Origin: an uncultured Lacinutrix sp.
Lineage (GTDB): Bacteria > Bacteroidota > Bacteroidia > Flavobacteriales > Flavobacteriaceae
DNA: 64,000 nucleotides
Direction: 5' to 3'
Assembly (NCBI RefSeq): GCF_947500605.1
Contig: NZ_CANMSJ010000010.1
Coordinates: 62,001 to 126,000 of the forward strand
This document shows, piece after piece, positions 27,427 through 36,696 of this stretch. Within the stretch, counting starts at the first letter, position 1. Every line of letters begins with the position of its first letter. Under the pieces are notes generated by a model, which worked only from the letters and a program-made list of their open reading frames with translations, was not told where the DNA came from and did no database searches. The position numbers and the translations under genes were made by a program.

Positions 27427-27855
27427 ATGAAAAATTTAATAACATTATTATTTGTAGGATTGATTACATTTTCAATTAATGCACAAGAAAAAGTAGCAAA
27501 AATTGAATTTAAAGAAACAACAATAGATTACGGTACCGTAGAGAAAGGAGCCAATGGCGTTAGAACTTTTGTATTTACAAATACTGGAGATGCTCCATTA
27601 ATTGTATCTAAAGCAAGTTCCACTTGTGGCTGTACTGTTCCTAAGGCACCTAAAGCTCCAATTATGCCAGGAATGACTGGAGAAATTGAAGTAAAATATG
27701 ACACTAAACGTGTTGCACCTATTAGAAAAACAATTACTGTTTTATCTAATGCAGTTACTCCAACAGTATCTTTAAAAATTAGAGGAGAAGTTATTGATCC
27801 TTCTAAAACAAGTGTATTAGAAAAGTCTAAGAACAAAAGCGTAATGGAGAAATAA
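27427..27855 (+). CDS. DUF1573 secreted protein
   Basis: 142 residues: signal peptide (LITLLFVGLITFSINAQ) followed by one DUF1573 immunoglobulin-like domain with hallmarks FKETTIDYGTVEKG, FVFTNTGDAPL, SSTCGCTVP and ITVLSNA. The family is common in Bacteroidota as periplasmic or surface Ig-like beta-sandwich proteins; the CGC motif is conserved but the function is not established. Preceded by its own promoter and followed by a bidirectional terminator. Confidence 0.93.
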   Translation: MKNLITLLFVGLITFSINAQEKVAKIEFKETTIDYGTVEKGANGVRTFVFTNTGDAPLIVSKASSTCGCTVPKAPKAPIMPGMTGEIEVKYDTKRVAPIRKTITVLSNAVTPTVSLKIRGEVIDPSKTSVLEKSKNKSVMEK

Positions 27856-27876
27856 TCCATTAACCTTAAATATTTT

Positions 27877-27909
27877 AAAAGCCGAAAACTTAAGTTTTCG
27901 GCTTTTTTT
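27877..27909. terminator. Bidirectional terminator
   Basis: Stem GCCGAAAACTT/AAGTTTTCGGC (27881-27891, 27892-27902) with an A-run before and seven T after; serves the DUF1573 gene (+) and the protease gene (-). Confidence 0.92.
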
Positions 27910-29242
27910 ATTTTATTAAAGATTCTAGTTTAAATTTAAACTTTATTTTTCGACCAAATCTGTCTACTACTAAATTTATTTGGTTGCCCTCTTTACCATA
28001 AAATTGATATATTAATTCCTGTAAACTACATTTTAACGTGTCATTTCCATTAACCCTAATAATTATGTCACCTATTTGGAGTCCTGCTTTAGCACCTGGA
28101 GAGTTAGCCCTAACAAAAACAATAGTGTAAGCACTTTTTACAACTAATTTTCTTGTGTTTGCAAATACAGCTTGAACATTAAGAGAATAACCATTTTTTT
28201 TGTCAGTTATATAATTTGTATTATTACTTTTATCGTACTCTGTAAAAAGCCTTACGCCTTCATTTTCGACTTCAATACCACTTTTATTATAGCTAAATTC
28301 CTTATTAAAATTAGAGTTACGCTTAAATACAACTTGAGCTTTGTTATAGTCCATGGTAATGTTAAAACGTTTTAATATTTCACCACCAATACTTCCACTT
28401 CTTCCTTTTATCTCTCTTAACAAAGATGTATATAAAGAATCTGGATAGGCGACTAAAGGTCTATTTAGGGTAAAAGATTTTAATTTAAAACCATCAATCT
28501 TAGAGCGCTTACCATGTACGCTTCCACTTAATCCATAACCTAAGAAATCGTTGAAATAATTATTTTTAGCTCCTATATCTAAACTATCATTTTCAAAAAG
28601 CCATAAAGCATCACTACTACCGGAGTCTATTAATAGTTTTACAGGAATATTTTTATCCTTAACAATAGCCGAAGCATTTAAATACGGTTTATTATTAACA
28701 AATTCCAGTTCAAAAGTTTCACATTTTTTACATGTTTTATACTTATAACTACTTGGATTACTTATTTTTATTTGTTTTTTTGAATAGTTAATATCTACCA
28801 CTAAATCCTTAAATAGATCGTATCCAATAATCCCATGAATTGGAATTCCTAATTTTGGAGCGAAATTTATTGAAGAATCAAAAACAACATAAAAATCTTG
28901 ATTATTATTTACTGCATCACCAATCTTAAAAGTGTTTCCAGAAGATTTTAAAGCAGGTAATTTAGCATTATTACCTAACCCTTTAAGAAAAATAGTTTCC
29001 GCATTTAATATTTCTAGAGAGTCTGAAGCTTTTAAAAAATTAAATATAATAGGCTTACTAACTCCAGAATCTAAAAGAAAAGACTGTTTTACACCATTAA
29101 CTTCAACTGGAATAACAATTACATTATTAATTAATTTAAAATTAATTTTATCGAAACCGCTTTTATTATCTATAACATATTTGCTTTGTGTAAAACAAAA
29201 AAGCGGTAACCATACTAAAATAAAAAATAAATTAATTTTCAT
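27908..29242 (-). CDS. Retropepsin-like aspartyl protease with C-terminal PDZ domain
   Basis: 444 residues from ATG at 29242, which gives a clean signal peptide (INLFFILVWLPLFCFTQ); the frame extends to 29272 but adds a non-signal segment. Two retropepsin-like halves each carry a catalytic-type Asp: LLDSG (D58) and LIDSG (D206), so one chain can form the active site that viral retropepsins make as dimers. A PDZ domain occupies about 365-440 (RANSPGAKAGLQIGDIIIRVNG). Proteins of this layout are common in Bacteroidota and predicted periplasmic; substrate unknown. Confidence 0.9.
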   Translation of the reverse strand: MKINLFFILVWLPLFCFTQSKYVIDNKSGFDKINFKLINNVIVIPVEVNGVKQSFLLDSGVSKPIIFNFLKASDSLEILNAETIFLKGLGNNAKLPALKSSGNTFKIGDAVNNNQDFYVVFDSSINFAPKLGIPIHGIIGYDLFKDLVVDINYSKKQIKISNPSSYKYKTCKKCETFELEFVNNKPYLNASAIVKDKNIPVKLLIDSGSSDALWLFENDSLDIGAKNNYFNDFLGYGLSGSVHGKRSKIDGFKLKSFTLNRPLVAYPDSLYTSLLREIKGRSGSIGGEILKRFNITMDYNKAQVVFKRNSNFNKEFSYNKSGIEVENEGVRLFTEYDKSNNTNYITDKKNGYSLNVQAVFANTRKLVVKSAYTIVFVRANSPGAKAGLQIGDIIIRVNGNDTLKCSLQELIYQFYGKEGNQINLVVDRFGRKIKFKFKLESLIK

Positions 29243-29318
29243 AGCAAAGGAAGTTAAAAAATTTAATAACACAATTTAGACTTTTTTTTTGCAACTTTGT
29301 TTTTTAAAATACAATCAT

Positions 29319-30509
29319 ATGCCATCGATTTCTAAAAAAGGGCTATCAATGCCTGAATCTCCAATAAGAAAGCTTGTTCCATTTGCAGAAAAAGCATCTA
29401 AACAAGGGAAAAGTATTTACCATTTAAATATTGGACAACCTGATATTAAAACACCTCAAATAGCTTTAGACGCTGTAAAAAACAACTCTTTAGAGATTTT
29501 AGCTTATACTAGATCTGAAGGTTCTGAAACTTACAGACAAAAAATAGCAGACTATTATGCTAAAAATGATATTAATGTAAAACATGATGACATTATTGTT
29601 ACTACTGGAGGAAGTGAAGCACTTTTATTTGCCTTTGGAAGTATTATGGATGTCGATGATGAAGTTATTATTCCAGAACCATTTTATGCAAACTACAATG
29701 GTTTTTCAACAGCATCTGGAGTAAAAGTTGTTCCTGTGATTTCTAAAATTGAAAATAATTTTGCACTACCTCCTATAGAAGAGTTCGAAAAATTAATTAC
29801 GCCAAAAACTAAAGCGATTTTAATTTGTAACCCAGGAAACCCTACAGGTTATTTATACTCTAAAGAAGAAATTAAAAAACTAGCAGACATTGTAAAAAAG
29901 CATGATTTGTTTTTAATTGCTGACGAAGTTTATAGAGAATTCGCTTACGATGGTGCTAAACATTATTCTATTTTACAAGAAGAAGGGTTAGACGATTATG
30001 CAATAGTAATCGATTCTGTTTCTAAACGTTATAGCATGTGTGGCGCTAGAATTGGTTGTTTAGTTTCAAAAAACAAACAAGTAATAAAAACGGCTTTAAA
30101 ATTTGCTCAAGCAAGATTAAGTCCGCCTACATTAGCACAAATTGCAAGTGAAGCTGCTTTAGAAACTCCACAAAGTTATTTTGATGATGTTATTGAGGAA
30201 TATGTAGAAAGAAGAAACACTTTAATTACAGAATTAAATAAAATAGAAGGCGTTAAAGTTGGCAATCCAAAAGGTGCTTTTTACTGTATAGCAGAGCTAC
30301 CTATAAAAAACAGCGATAAATTTGCACAATGGCTTTTAGAAGAGTTTGATGTAGACGGAGAAACAATAATGGTTGCTCCTGCTGCAGGTTTCTACTCTAC
30401 TCCTGGCGTTGGTTTAAATCAAATTAGAATTGCGTATGTATTAAATAAAGAAAGTTTAATTAAATCTGTAAATATTCTTAAAGAAGCATTAAAAATTTAT
30501 AAAGACTAG
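29319..30509 (+). CDS. PLP-dependent class I/II aminotransferase
   Basis: 396-residue fold-type I aminotransferase, aspartate aminotransferase-like. Start ATG 29319 (MPSISKKGL). Substrate/cofactor motifs: GQPD (39-42), YTRSEGSE (63-70), TGGSEAL (96-102), NPGNPTG (171-177), Schiff-base Lys236 in SVSKRYSMCGARIG, and the C-terminal Arg region QIRIAYV. Amino-acid specificity cannot be read from sequence. Its stop overlaps the GTG start of murB by one base, so the two are translated as a coupled pair. Confidence 0.92.
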   Translation: MPSISKKGLSMPESPIRKLVPFAEKASKQGKSIYHLNIGQPDIKTPQIALDAVKNNSLEILAYTRSEGSETYRQKIADYYAKNDINVKHDDIIVTTGGSEALLFAFGSIMDVDDEVIIPEPFYANYNGFSTASGVKVVPVISKIENNFALPPIEEFEKLITPKTKAILICNPGNPTGYLYSKEEIKKLADIVKKHDLFLIADEVYREFAYDGAKHYSILQEEGLDDYAIVIDSVSKRYSMCGARIGCLVSKNKQVIKTALKFAQARLSPPTLAQIASEAALETPQSYFDDVIEEYVERRNTLITELNKIEGVKVGNPKGAFYCIAELPIKNSDKFAQWLLEEFDVDGETIMVAPAAGFYSTPGVGLNQIRIAYVLNKESLIKSVNILKEALKIYKD

Positions 30510-31522
30510 TGCGAATTTCACACAACATATCTTTAAAAGACTATAATACATTTGGTATTGATGCAAAAGCCAGACATTTTATTTCTGTGAATAATTTTCC
30601 TGAGTTAATTTCTGTTTTGCAACTTAAAGACTATCCTAATAAATTAATTCTTGGTGGAGGCAGTAATATACTTCTAACTAAAGATGTAGATGCACTAGTA
30701 ATACATATTAATTTAAAAGGAGCCACAATTATTAACGAGGACACCAATCATGCATTTATTAAAGCAAGTGCAGGAGAAAACTGGCACGAGTTTGTACTTT
30801 GGTGTTTAGATAATAATTTTGGAGGTTTAGAGAACATGTCTTTAATCCCAGGAAATGTTGGCACATCTCCAATACAAAATATTGGAGCTTATGGTGTAGA
30901 ATTAAAAGATCATTTTGTGTCTTGCGAAGCACTAAATCTTGATACTTTAGAAATTGAAATTTTTAAAAATGAAGACTGTAATTTTGGTTATAGAAATTCA
31001 ATTTTTAAAAATGAAGCTAAAAACAAATACATAATACTAAGTGTTGTCTTTAAGCTAACTAAAAAGGAACACCAATTACATACTAATTATGGTGCTATTA
31101 TTTCGCAACTAGAAGAGATGCAAATAAAAGCACCAACAATTAAAGATGTTTCTAACGCAGTTATAGCGATAAGACAAAGTAAACTTCCGGATCCCAAAAA
31201 AATTGGCAATAGTGGTAGCTTCTTTAAAAACCCAGTTATTTCTATTGACGTTTTCAACAAGCTAAAGGAGAATTTCCCTAAAGCACCTAGCTATCCTGTT
31301 ACAGAGAATACGGTAAAAATTCCAGCGGGTTGGTTAATTGAAACTGCAGGTTTTAAAGGCAAAACTTTTGGTAATTATGGTGTACATAAAAACCAAGCGC
31401 TTGTGCTTGTAAATTATGGAGGCGCAAAAGGAAAAGACATTCTTGAGCTTTCTAAACTAATTCAAAAAACAATTTATCGTATCTTTAATATCTCGATTGA
31501 AGCCGAGGTAAATATATTATAA
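30509..31522 (+). CDS. murB: UDP-N-acetylenolpyruvoylglucosamine reductase MurB
   Basis: FAD- and NADPH-dependent second step of peptidoglycan precursor synthesis, making UDP-MurNAc. E. coli-like (type I) by length (337 residues) and opening SLKDYNTFGIDAKA. FAD-binding motifs LGGGSNILL, GENWHEFV, NIGAYGVEL; catalytic Ser in GNSGSFFKNPV; C-terminal glutamate region FNISIEAEVNIL. Start is GTG at 30509, overlapping the preceding TAG. Confidence 0.97.
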   Translation: MRISHNISLKDYNTFGIDAKARHFISVNNFPELISVLQLKDYPNKLILGGGSNILLTKDVDALVIHINLKGATIINEDTNHAFIKASAGENWHEFVLWCLDNNFGGLENMSLIPGNVGTSPIQNIGAYGVELKDHFVSCEALNLDTLEIEIFKNEDCNFGYRNSIFKNEAKNKYIILSVVFKLTKKEHQLHTNYGAIISQLEEMQIKAPTIKDVSNAVIAIRQSKLPDPKKIGNSGSFFKNPVISIDVFNKLKENFPKAPSYPVTENTVKIPAGWLIETAGFKGKTFGNYGVHKNQALVLVNYGGAKGKDILELSKLIQKTIYRIFNISIEAEVNIL

Positions 31523-31526
31523 GCAA

Positions 31527-31534
31527 TAAGTTTG
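31527..31534 (+). promoter_or_regulatory. -7 box upstream of ECF sigma gene
   Basis: TAAGTTTG matches TAnnTTTG 44 bases before the TTG start of the sigma factor gene; no convincing -33 TTG at the right distance. Confidence 0.4.
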
Positions 31535-31577
31535 CAATCGTAAAGTTAAACTAACTAATAAAAGACACCAACATAGT

Positions 31578-32108
31578 TTGAGTACTTCAATTGAACAAGA
31601 TATTATAGCATTATTAGAAGAAGGCGATAAAAAGGCCATTTCGCTATTATACGAGCACTACTCTGGTGCTCTATTAGGTGTTGTTAAAAAAGTAATTTCA
31701 GACGATGATATTGCTCAAGATGTACTACAAGAAAGTTTTATAAAAGTTTGGAAAAAAGGCAAAACTTACGATGCCTCTAAAGCTAAGCTATTTACATGGC
31801 TATATCGTATTTTTTACAATTCAGCAATAGATAAAGTCCGCTCTTTAAATAATAAAACAAACAAAGAAGTCCAGATTGAAGATTCTAACGTATATAAACT
31901 GACGACCAATAGTTTAAATCAAGACACTCTAGATATACAAAAGCATTTGAGTAGTTTAGAATTAAAATATCAGGTGGTTTTGAGCGCGCTGTTTTTTGAA
32001 GGCATGACCCAACAAGAAGCAAGCGAAGAACTAAATATTCCGTTAGGAACAATTAAATCTAGATTAAAAATAGGTTTACGTGAATTGAAGAAAATTTACA
32101 ACCCTTAA
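31578..32108 (+). CDS. ECF-type RNA polymerase sigma factor
   Basis: 176 residues. Region 2 (DDIAQDVLQESFIKVWKKG, TWLYRIFYNSAIDKVR, about 50-95) binds core polymerase and the -10 element; region 4 (LSALFFEGMTQQEASEELNIPLGTIKSRLKIGLRELKK) is a helix-turn-helix for -35 recognition. TTG start at 31578 (MSTSIEQD) is the only in-frame option at the right place. The next gene, 10 bases on, encodes its cognate anti-sigma factor. Confidence 0.94.
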   Translation: MSTSIEQDIIALLEEGDKKAISLLYEHYSGALLGVVKKVISDDDIAQDVLQESFIKVWKKGKTYDASKAKLFTWLYRIFYNSAIDKVRSLNNKTNKEVQIEDSNVYKLTTNSLNQDTLDIQKHLSSLELKYQVVLSALFFEGMTQQEASEELNIPLGTIKSRLKIGLRELKKIYNP

Positions 32109-32118
32109 TTGTAATGTG

Positions 32119-32916
32119 ATGACTGTTGATAAAGACACATTTTTAAAATCTGATTTGTTAGAAAGATATCTAACAGGTCTAACCAATACCCAAGAGAGTC
32201 TTGAGGTAGAAAACTATATAAATAAGTTTCCAGAAGTTAAGGAAGCCTATAATATTCTTGAAAGCAAACTACAGCTAGTAGCCTTTGCAAATGCAGAAGA
32301 AGCTCCAACTCACCTACTAGGTTCTATATTAGAATCTTTAGATGAGAAACCTGTTATTGCTCTAAAAGCAAAACCAAAAAAATCAAGATTTAACTTTGGA
32401 ATTGCAGCAAGCGTAGCAGCATTAGTATTTGCTGGAAGCTCTATGTATTTCTATTTACAGAATCAAGACTTACTAAATGAGAATCAAGTAATTGTTGATG
32501 AACTATATGATTTAAGAAGCGATATAGACCAAAATAATTCAAAACTTGAAGCTTTAGCCGAACAATTTTCTCAGTTAAATAATCCTGAAACGGAAAAATA
32601 TATTTTAAATGGGAATCGTCGTGCTAAAAACTTAAAAACTATAGCCTATATAAACCCTAAAGAAAAAACCTCCATGATAGATGTTGTTTCTCTACCAACT
32701 TTACCAGATAATCAAGAATATCAAATATGGGCAGACTTACAAGACAAACAAGTTAATTTGGGTATCCTAAGTGTTAGAGATAGACGCTTACAGCAAATAC
32801 CTTATACTAAAGATGCTTTAGGTTTAAGTATTACAATCGAACAAAAAGGCATAAAACGAAATGACAATTCTGCAGACACTCCTGTTGCGGAAATAGAATT
32901 AAAACTTGAAGATTAA
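32119..32916 (+). CDS. RskA-like transmembrane anti-sigma factor
   Basis: 265 residues. N-terminal zinc-less anti-sigma-like helical part (LLERYLTGLTNTQESLEVENYI), one transmembrane helix (FGIAASVAALVFAGSSMYFYL, about 95-115), a coiled coil (LYDLRSDIDQNNSKLEALAEQF) and a C-terminal RskA extracytoplasmic domain (LPTLPDNQEYQIWADLQDKQVNLGIL). Would hold the upstream ECF sigma at the membrane until a signal triggers release. ATG at 32119 chosen; GTG at 32116 is also possible. Terminator follows. Confidence 0.9.
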   Translation: MTVDKDTFLKSDLLERYLTGLTNTQESLEVENYINKFPEVKEAYNILESKLQLVAFANAEEAPTHLLGSILESLDEKPVIALKAKPKKSRFNFGIAASVAALVFAGSSMYFYLQNQDLLNENQVIVDELYDLRSDIDQNNSKLEALAEQFSQLNNPETEKYILNGNRRAKNLKTIAYINPKEKTSMIDVVSLPTLPDNQEYQIWADLQDKQVNLGILSVRDRRLQQIPYTKDALGLSITIEQKGIKRNDNSADTPVAEIELKLED

Positions 32917-32936
32917 TATTTACAAATAATTAAAAT

Positions 32937-32969
32937 AAAAAGAGCCTCATAATATTATGAGGCTCTTTT
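32937..32969. terminator. Bidirectional terminator after anti-sigma gene
   Basis: Stem AGAGCCTCATAA with its complement TTATGAGGCTCT, A-run before and T-run after; shared by the anti-sigma gene (+) and aquaporin gene (-). Confidence 0.92.
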
Positions 32970-32990
32970 TATTTATGAACAATATATAGC

Positions 32991-33698
32991 TTAATTACTA
33001 TTATTTGGCGCCATAAATTTATAAACGATACCTGCTAAAACAGCACCTACTATTGGAGCTACCCAAAACAACCATAATTGTCCCATAGCATTTGCTCCTG
33101 CAAATATGGCAACAGCGGTACTTCTTGCTGGATTAACAGATGTATTTGTAACTGGTATACTAATTAAATGAATTAATGTTAAAGCTAAACCAATAGCCAT
33201 ACCTCCAAAACCTGGAGAAGCATTTTTGTGAGTTGCTCCAAGAATAACAATTAAAAACATAAAGGTCATAACTACCTCAATTATTAACGCTCCTACTAAA
33301 CCGAAATTAACACCATAAACGTTAGCATCATAAAAATTTGTTGCAAAAGCACCTGGACTAGAGCCAATACCCGAAAAATCTACAGAACTACTTACAATTA
33401 AATATAATATCGCTGCACCTGCAAAACCTCCTAATACTTGAGCAATAATGTATCCTGGCAAATCTTTACCATCAAATCGGCCACCCATAAATAAACCAAT
33501 AGAAACAGCCGGATTAAAATGACCTCCAGAAATATGACCTAATGCATATGCACCGGTAAGTACCGTAAGACCAAAAGCAAGAGATACACCTACTAATCCT
33601 ATTCCAACATCTGCAACACCTGCCGCTAATACTGCGCTTCCACAACCACCTAGTACTAACCAAAAAGTACCAATAAATTCTGCTAATAGTTTTTTCAT
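32991..33698 (-). CDS. aqpZ: Aquaporin Z-type water channel
   Basis: MIP-family channel, 235 residues from ATG 33698 ([20 protein letters not shown]); an in-frame extension to 33758 is not family-like. Six transmembrane helices and the two NPA half-helices HFNPAVSIG and [10 protein letters not shown]. His in [11 protein letters not shown] and the second-NPA Arg fit the narrow water-selective filter (F-H-T-R type) rather than a glycerol channel. Monocistronic. Confidence 0.95.
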   Translation of the reverse strand: MKKLLAEFIGTFWLVLGGCGSAVLAAGVADVGIGLVGVSLAFGLTVLTGAYALGHISGGHFNPAVSIGLFMGGRFDGKDLPGYIIAQVLGGFAGAAILYLIVSSSVDFSGIGSSPGAFATNFYDANVYGVNFGLVGALIIEVVMTFMFLIVILGATHKNASPGFGGMAIGLALTLIHLISIPVTNTSVNPARSTAVAIFAGANAMGQLWLFWVAPIVGAVLAGIVYKFMAPNNSN

Positions 33699-33854
33699 AA
33701 TTATAATTAATTTAAAGTTATAGCAATCAATGTATTTGATTTTAGATCTTTGAGACAAATAGCGATTGTTTTTATAAATAATTACGACTAACGGTTAATA
33801 ATACAGATAAATAAACGAGTTTTATTAAGATACTTTTATGTGGTATAAAACTAT

Positions 33855-33862
33855 TATCTTTG
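33855..33862 (+). promoter_or_regulatory. -7 box for small membrane protein gene
   Basis: TATCTTTG, exact TAnnTTTG, 28 bases before the GTG start at 33891; probably drives the membrane protein, glycosyltransferase and sigma genes as one unit. Confidence 0.55.
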
Positions 33863-33890
33863 TAACATTATTTATTAAAATTAAAATAAC

Positions 33891-34094
33891 GTGAAACTTT
33901 TACTACTTACTTTAGCATTATTAGGCATTGCAGTTGCAGGAATTGCTATTAAAATTTGGGCAAAAAAAGATGGTAAATTTGCAGGCACTTGTGCCAGCCA
34001 AAATCCTATGCTTAATAAAAATGGAGATGCTTGCGGTTTTTGTGGTAAAACTCCAGATCAATTCGATAACTGCAACGAAACACAACACTCATAA
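33891..34094 (+). CDS. Small conserved membrane-anchored Cys-rich protein
   Basis: 67 residues, GTG start. One N-terminal transmembrane helix (LLLLTLALLGIAVAGIAIKIW) and a short extracytoplasmic tail with four Cys (GTCASQN, GDACGFCGK, DNCNE) that could bind metal or form disulfides. I recognise it as a small protein common in Flavobacteriaceae, usually annotated only as membrane or secreted protein. The glycosyltransferase gene starts 6 bases downstream, implying co-transcription. Confidence 0.8.
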   Translation: MKLLLLTLALLGIAVAGIAIKIWAKKDGKFAGTCASQNPMLNKNGDACGFCGKTPDQFDNCNETQHS

Positions 34095-34100
34095 AACTTT

Positions 34101-35213
34101 ATGATTTTACTTGATGTTATTTTCTACAGCTTTGTTGTTGTAGCATCTATTCAAGTGGTATACTATGGTGTACTTTTTGGTAGTTTTTCTTTTAAAGAAG
34201 AAAAAACAAGCAAACAAAAAAGCAGTCCTGTTTCGGTATTAGTATGTGCTAAAAACGAAGCAGAAAACTTAAAACAGTTTCTCCCTTCTATTCTTAACCA
34301 AAGCTATAAGGATTTTGAAATTGTTTTAATAAATGATGCCTCTATTGATGATACATTAGAAATCATGGAAGGTTTTGCCGAAAAGCATGACAATATAAAA
34401 ATTGTTAATGTAAAAAATATCGAAGCCTTTTGGGCAAACAAAAAATACGCACTCACACTGGGAATTAAAGCTGCAAAACATGATCATTTATTGTTTACAG
34501 ATGCCGATTGCCAACCTGTCTCAAACCATTGGATTAGTGAAATGGCTTCACATTTTAGTAATGAGAACACCATAGTTTTAGGGTATGGAGCTTATAATAA
34601 AATTAAAAACTCATTTCTAAATAAAATAATACGTTACGAAACACTATTAACAGCAATTCAGTATTTTTCGTTTGCAAAATTAGGCATACCATTTATGGGT
34701 GTTGGCCGTAATTTAGCATACAGTAGAGAGGAGTTTTTTAAAACAAATGGTTTTATAAAACACATAGACATTAGATCTGGAGACGACGATTTATTTATTA
34801 ATGAAGCTGCAAATTCTAAAAACACATCTATTTGTTATACAAAAGATAGCTTTACAACCTCTAATCCTAAAACAACTTTTAATCAATGGTTTCGCCAAAA
34901 GCGTCGCCATATTTCTACGGCAAATAACTATAAATTTATACATAAAGCTTTACTCGCTTTATTCTATATTTCCCAAATTTTATTTTGGACACTATTAACC
35001 ATATTGTTAATTAATCAATCTTATTGGCAATTTACTTTAAGCTTATTAGCGTTTAGATTAATAATTCAATATCTATCTATTGGCTTTTCAGCAAAAAAAC
35101 TAAATGAAATAGATGTATTGTATCTACTCCCTTTACTAGAACTGTTTTTAATTGGTTTTCAATTAACTATATTTATCGCAAATCTTATATCAAAACCTAA
35201 ATATTGGAAATAG
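34101..35213 (+). CDS. Membrane-bound family 2 glycosyltransferase
   Basis: 370 residues. An N-terminal hydrophobic helix (IFYSFVVVASIQVVYYGVLF), then a GT-A domain: VSVLVCAKNEAENL, INDASIDDT, metal-binding DADCQP, and acceptor region SGDDDLFINEAA with QKRRHIS (a QxxRW-like motif), and two or three C-terminal helices. Processive or surface glycan synthesis at the inner membrane is the usual role; the sugar is unknown. Its 3' end overlaps the next sigma factor gene by 10 bases. Confidence 0.9.
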   Translation: MILLDVIFYSFVVVASIQVVYYGVLFGSFSFKEEKTSKQKSSPVSVLVCAKNEAENLKQFLPSILNQSYKDFEIVLINDASIDDTLEIMEGFAEKHDNIKIVNVKNIEAFWANKKYALTLGIKAAKHDHLLFTDADCQPVSNHWISEMASHFSNENTIVLGYGAYNKIKNSFLNKIIRYETLLTAIQYFSFAKLGIPFMGVGRNLAYSREEFFKTNGFIKHIDIRSGDDDLFINEAANSKNTSICYTKDSFTTSNPKTTFNQWFRQKRRHISTANNYKFIHKALLALFYISQILFWTLLTILLINQSYWQFTLSLLAFRLIIQYLSIGFSAKKLNEIDVLYLLPLLELFLIGFQLTIFIANLISKPKYWK

Positions 35214-35749
35214 AAGAAGCTATTGCAAAAGCAAAACAGAATAACCAAAAAGCGTTCAATTTTTTATTGGACGAATATTGGGATTATGTTTATGGATTTC
35301 AGTTAAAGCGCGTTACAAACGAATATGATGCTGAAGATATAACCATACAAACCTTTTCTAAAGCTTTTGATAAAATTGATAAGTTTGATGAAAAATACGC
35401 CTTTAAAACATGGCTTATTACCATTTCTAAAAACATACACATAGATTTAGTTAGAAAAGAGAAAAGCTCTATCTACTCTAAAATAACAGACCATCAAGAC
35501 GATAAAATTTACCGTGTTCAAGACGATTCACCTTCTCCTGAAGACAAGTTAATTACCGAGCAAAATTTAGCAAAATTACTTCGAGATATAAAAAAGTTAA
35601 AACCACATTATCAAGATGTAATTAACCTGCGTTATTTTCAAGAATTAAGCTACTCCGAAATTAGCCAAGAGCTTAACGAACCAATGAATAATGTAAAAGT
35701 AAAATTGCTTCGTGCTAAAAAATTATTAGCAGAAATTATTAAAAGATAA
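35204..35749 (+). CDS. Sigma-70-family (ECF-like) RNA polymerase sigma factor
   Basis: 181 residues starting at TTG 35204 (MEIEEAIAKAKQNNQ). Region 2: EYDAEDITIQTFSKAFDKIDKF, FKTWLITISKNIHIDLVRK; region 4: HYQDVINLRYFQELSYSEISQELNEPMNNVKVKLLRAKKLL. Overlap of 10 bases with the glycosyltransferase gene suggests coupled translation. Unlike the sigma factor at 31578, no anti-sigma gene follows. Target genes unknown. Confidence 0.93.
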   Translation: MEIEEAIAKAKQNNQKAFNFLLDEYWDYVYGFQLKRVTNEYDAEDITIQTFSKAFDKIDKFDEKYAFKTWLITISKNIHIDLVRKEKSSIYSKITDHQDDKIYRVQDDSPSPEDKLITEQNLAKLLRDIKKLKPHYQDVINLRYFQELSYSEISQELNEPMNNVKVKLLRAKKLLAEIIKR

Positions 35750-35788
35750 TAGATAAAGTTAGCACTTACTATTTTATAGAATACTTCG

Positions 35789-35796
35789 TATCTTTG
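35789..35796 (+). promoter_or_regulatory. -7 box for lipA-gapA
   Basis: TATCTTTG 18 bases before the lipA ATG; exact TAnnTTTG, short leader typical of Flavobacteriaceae. Confidence 0.6.
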
Positions 35797-35814
35797 TAGC
35801 TCGAAAGAAAACCT

Positions 35815-36696
35815 ATGAGCACAGAAACTCCTTCAACTATAGTTACAAAAGAAAGACAACCAAAACCAAAATGGCTACGTGTAAAACTGCCTACAGGAAA
35901 GAAATACACAGAGCTTCGCGGTTTAGTAGATAAATACAAGTTAAATACAATTTGCGCCTCTGGTAGCTGCCCTAACATGGGTGAATGCTGGGGAGAAGGC
36001 ACAGCTACTTTCATGATATTAGGTAATGTTTGTACACGATCTTGTGGTTTTTGTGGTGTAAAAACTGGAAGACCAGAAACTGTAGACTGGGACGAACCAG
36101 AAAAAGTATCGCGTTCAATTAAAATAATGAAAATTAAACACGCCGTACTTACAAGTGTAGATCGTGATGATTTAAAAGACATGGGAAGTATAATGTGGGC
36201 AGAAACTGTAAAAGCTGTTCGTAGAATGAATCCTGATACGACGCTTGAAACATTAATTCCAGATTTTCAAGGTATAGAAAAACATATTGATAGAATTATA
36301 GATGTTGCTCCAGAAGTAGTATCACACAATATAGAAACAGTAAAACGTTTAACGCGAGAAGTTAGAATTCAAGCAAAATACGAACGTAGTTTAGGTGTTT
36401 TAAAATATTTAAAACAACAAGGACAACGCAGAACTAAATCTGGTATTATGCTAGGTTTAGGCGAAACTCGAGAAGAAGTTATAGAAACTTTACACGATTT
36501 ACGTAATAGCGATGTAGATGTTGTTACTATTGGGCAATACCTTCAGCCAAGTAAAAAACATTTACCGGTTAAAGAGTTTATTACGCCTGAACAGTTTAAA
36601 GAATACGAAGAAATTGGATTAGCTTTAGGTTTTCGTCATGTAGAAAGTAGTGCATTAGTGCGCTCTTCTTACAAAGCTCAAAAACACATAAACTAA
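35815..36696 (+). CDS. lipA: Lipoyl synthase LipA
   Basis: Radical-SAM enzyme that inserts two sulfurs into octanoyl groups on E2/H proteins. Auxiliary cluster Cys47, Cys52, Cys58 (CASGSCPNMGEC), radical-SAM cluster Cys73, Cys77, Cys80 (CTRSCGFC) and the C-terminal RSSY that ligates the sacrificial cluster. 293 residues is full length. gapA starts on the very next base after its stop. Confidence 0.98.
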   Translation: MSTETPSTIVTKERQPKPKWLRVKLPTGKKYTELRGLVDKYKLNTICASGSCPNMGECWGEGTATFMILGNVCTRSCGFCGVKTGRPETVDWDEPEKVSRSIKIMKIKHAVLTSVDRDDLKDMGSIMWAETVKAVRRMNPDTTLETLIPDFQGIEKHIDRIIDVAPEVVSHNIETVKRLTREVRIQAKYERSLGVLKYLKQQGQRRTKSGIMLGLGETREEVIETLHDLRNSDVDVVTIGQYLQPSKKHLPVKEFITPEQFKEYEEIGLALGFRHVESSALVRSSYKAQKHIN

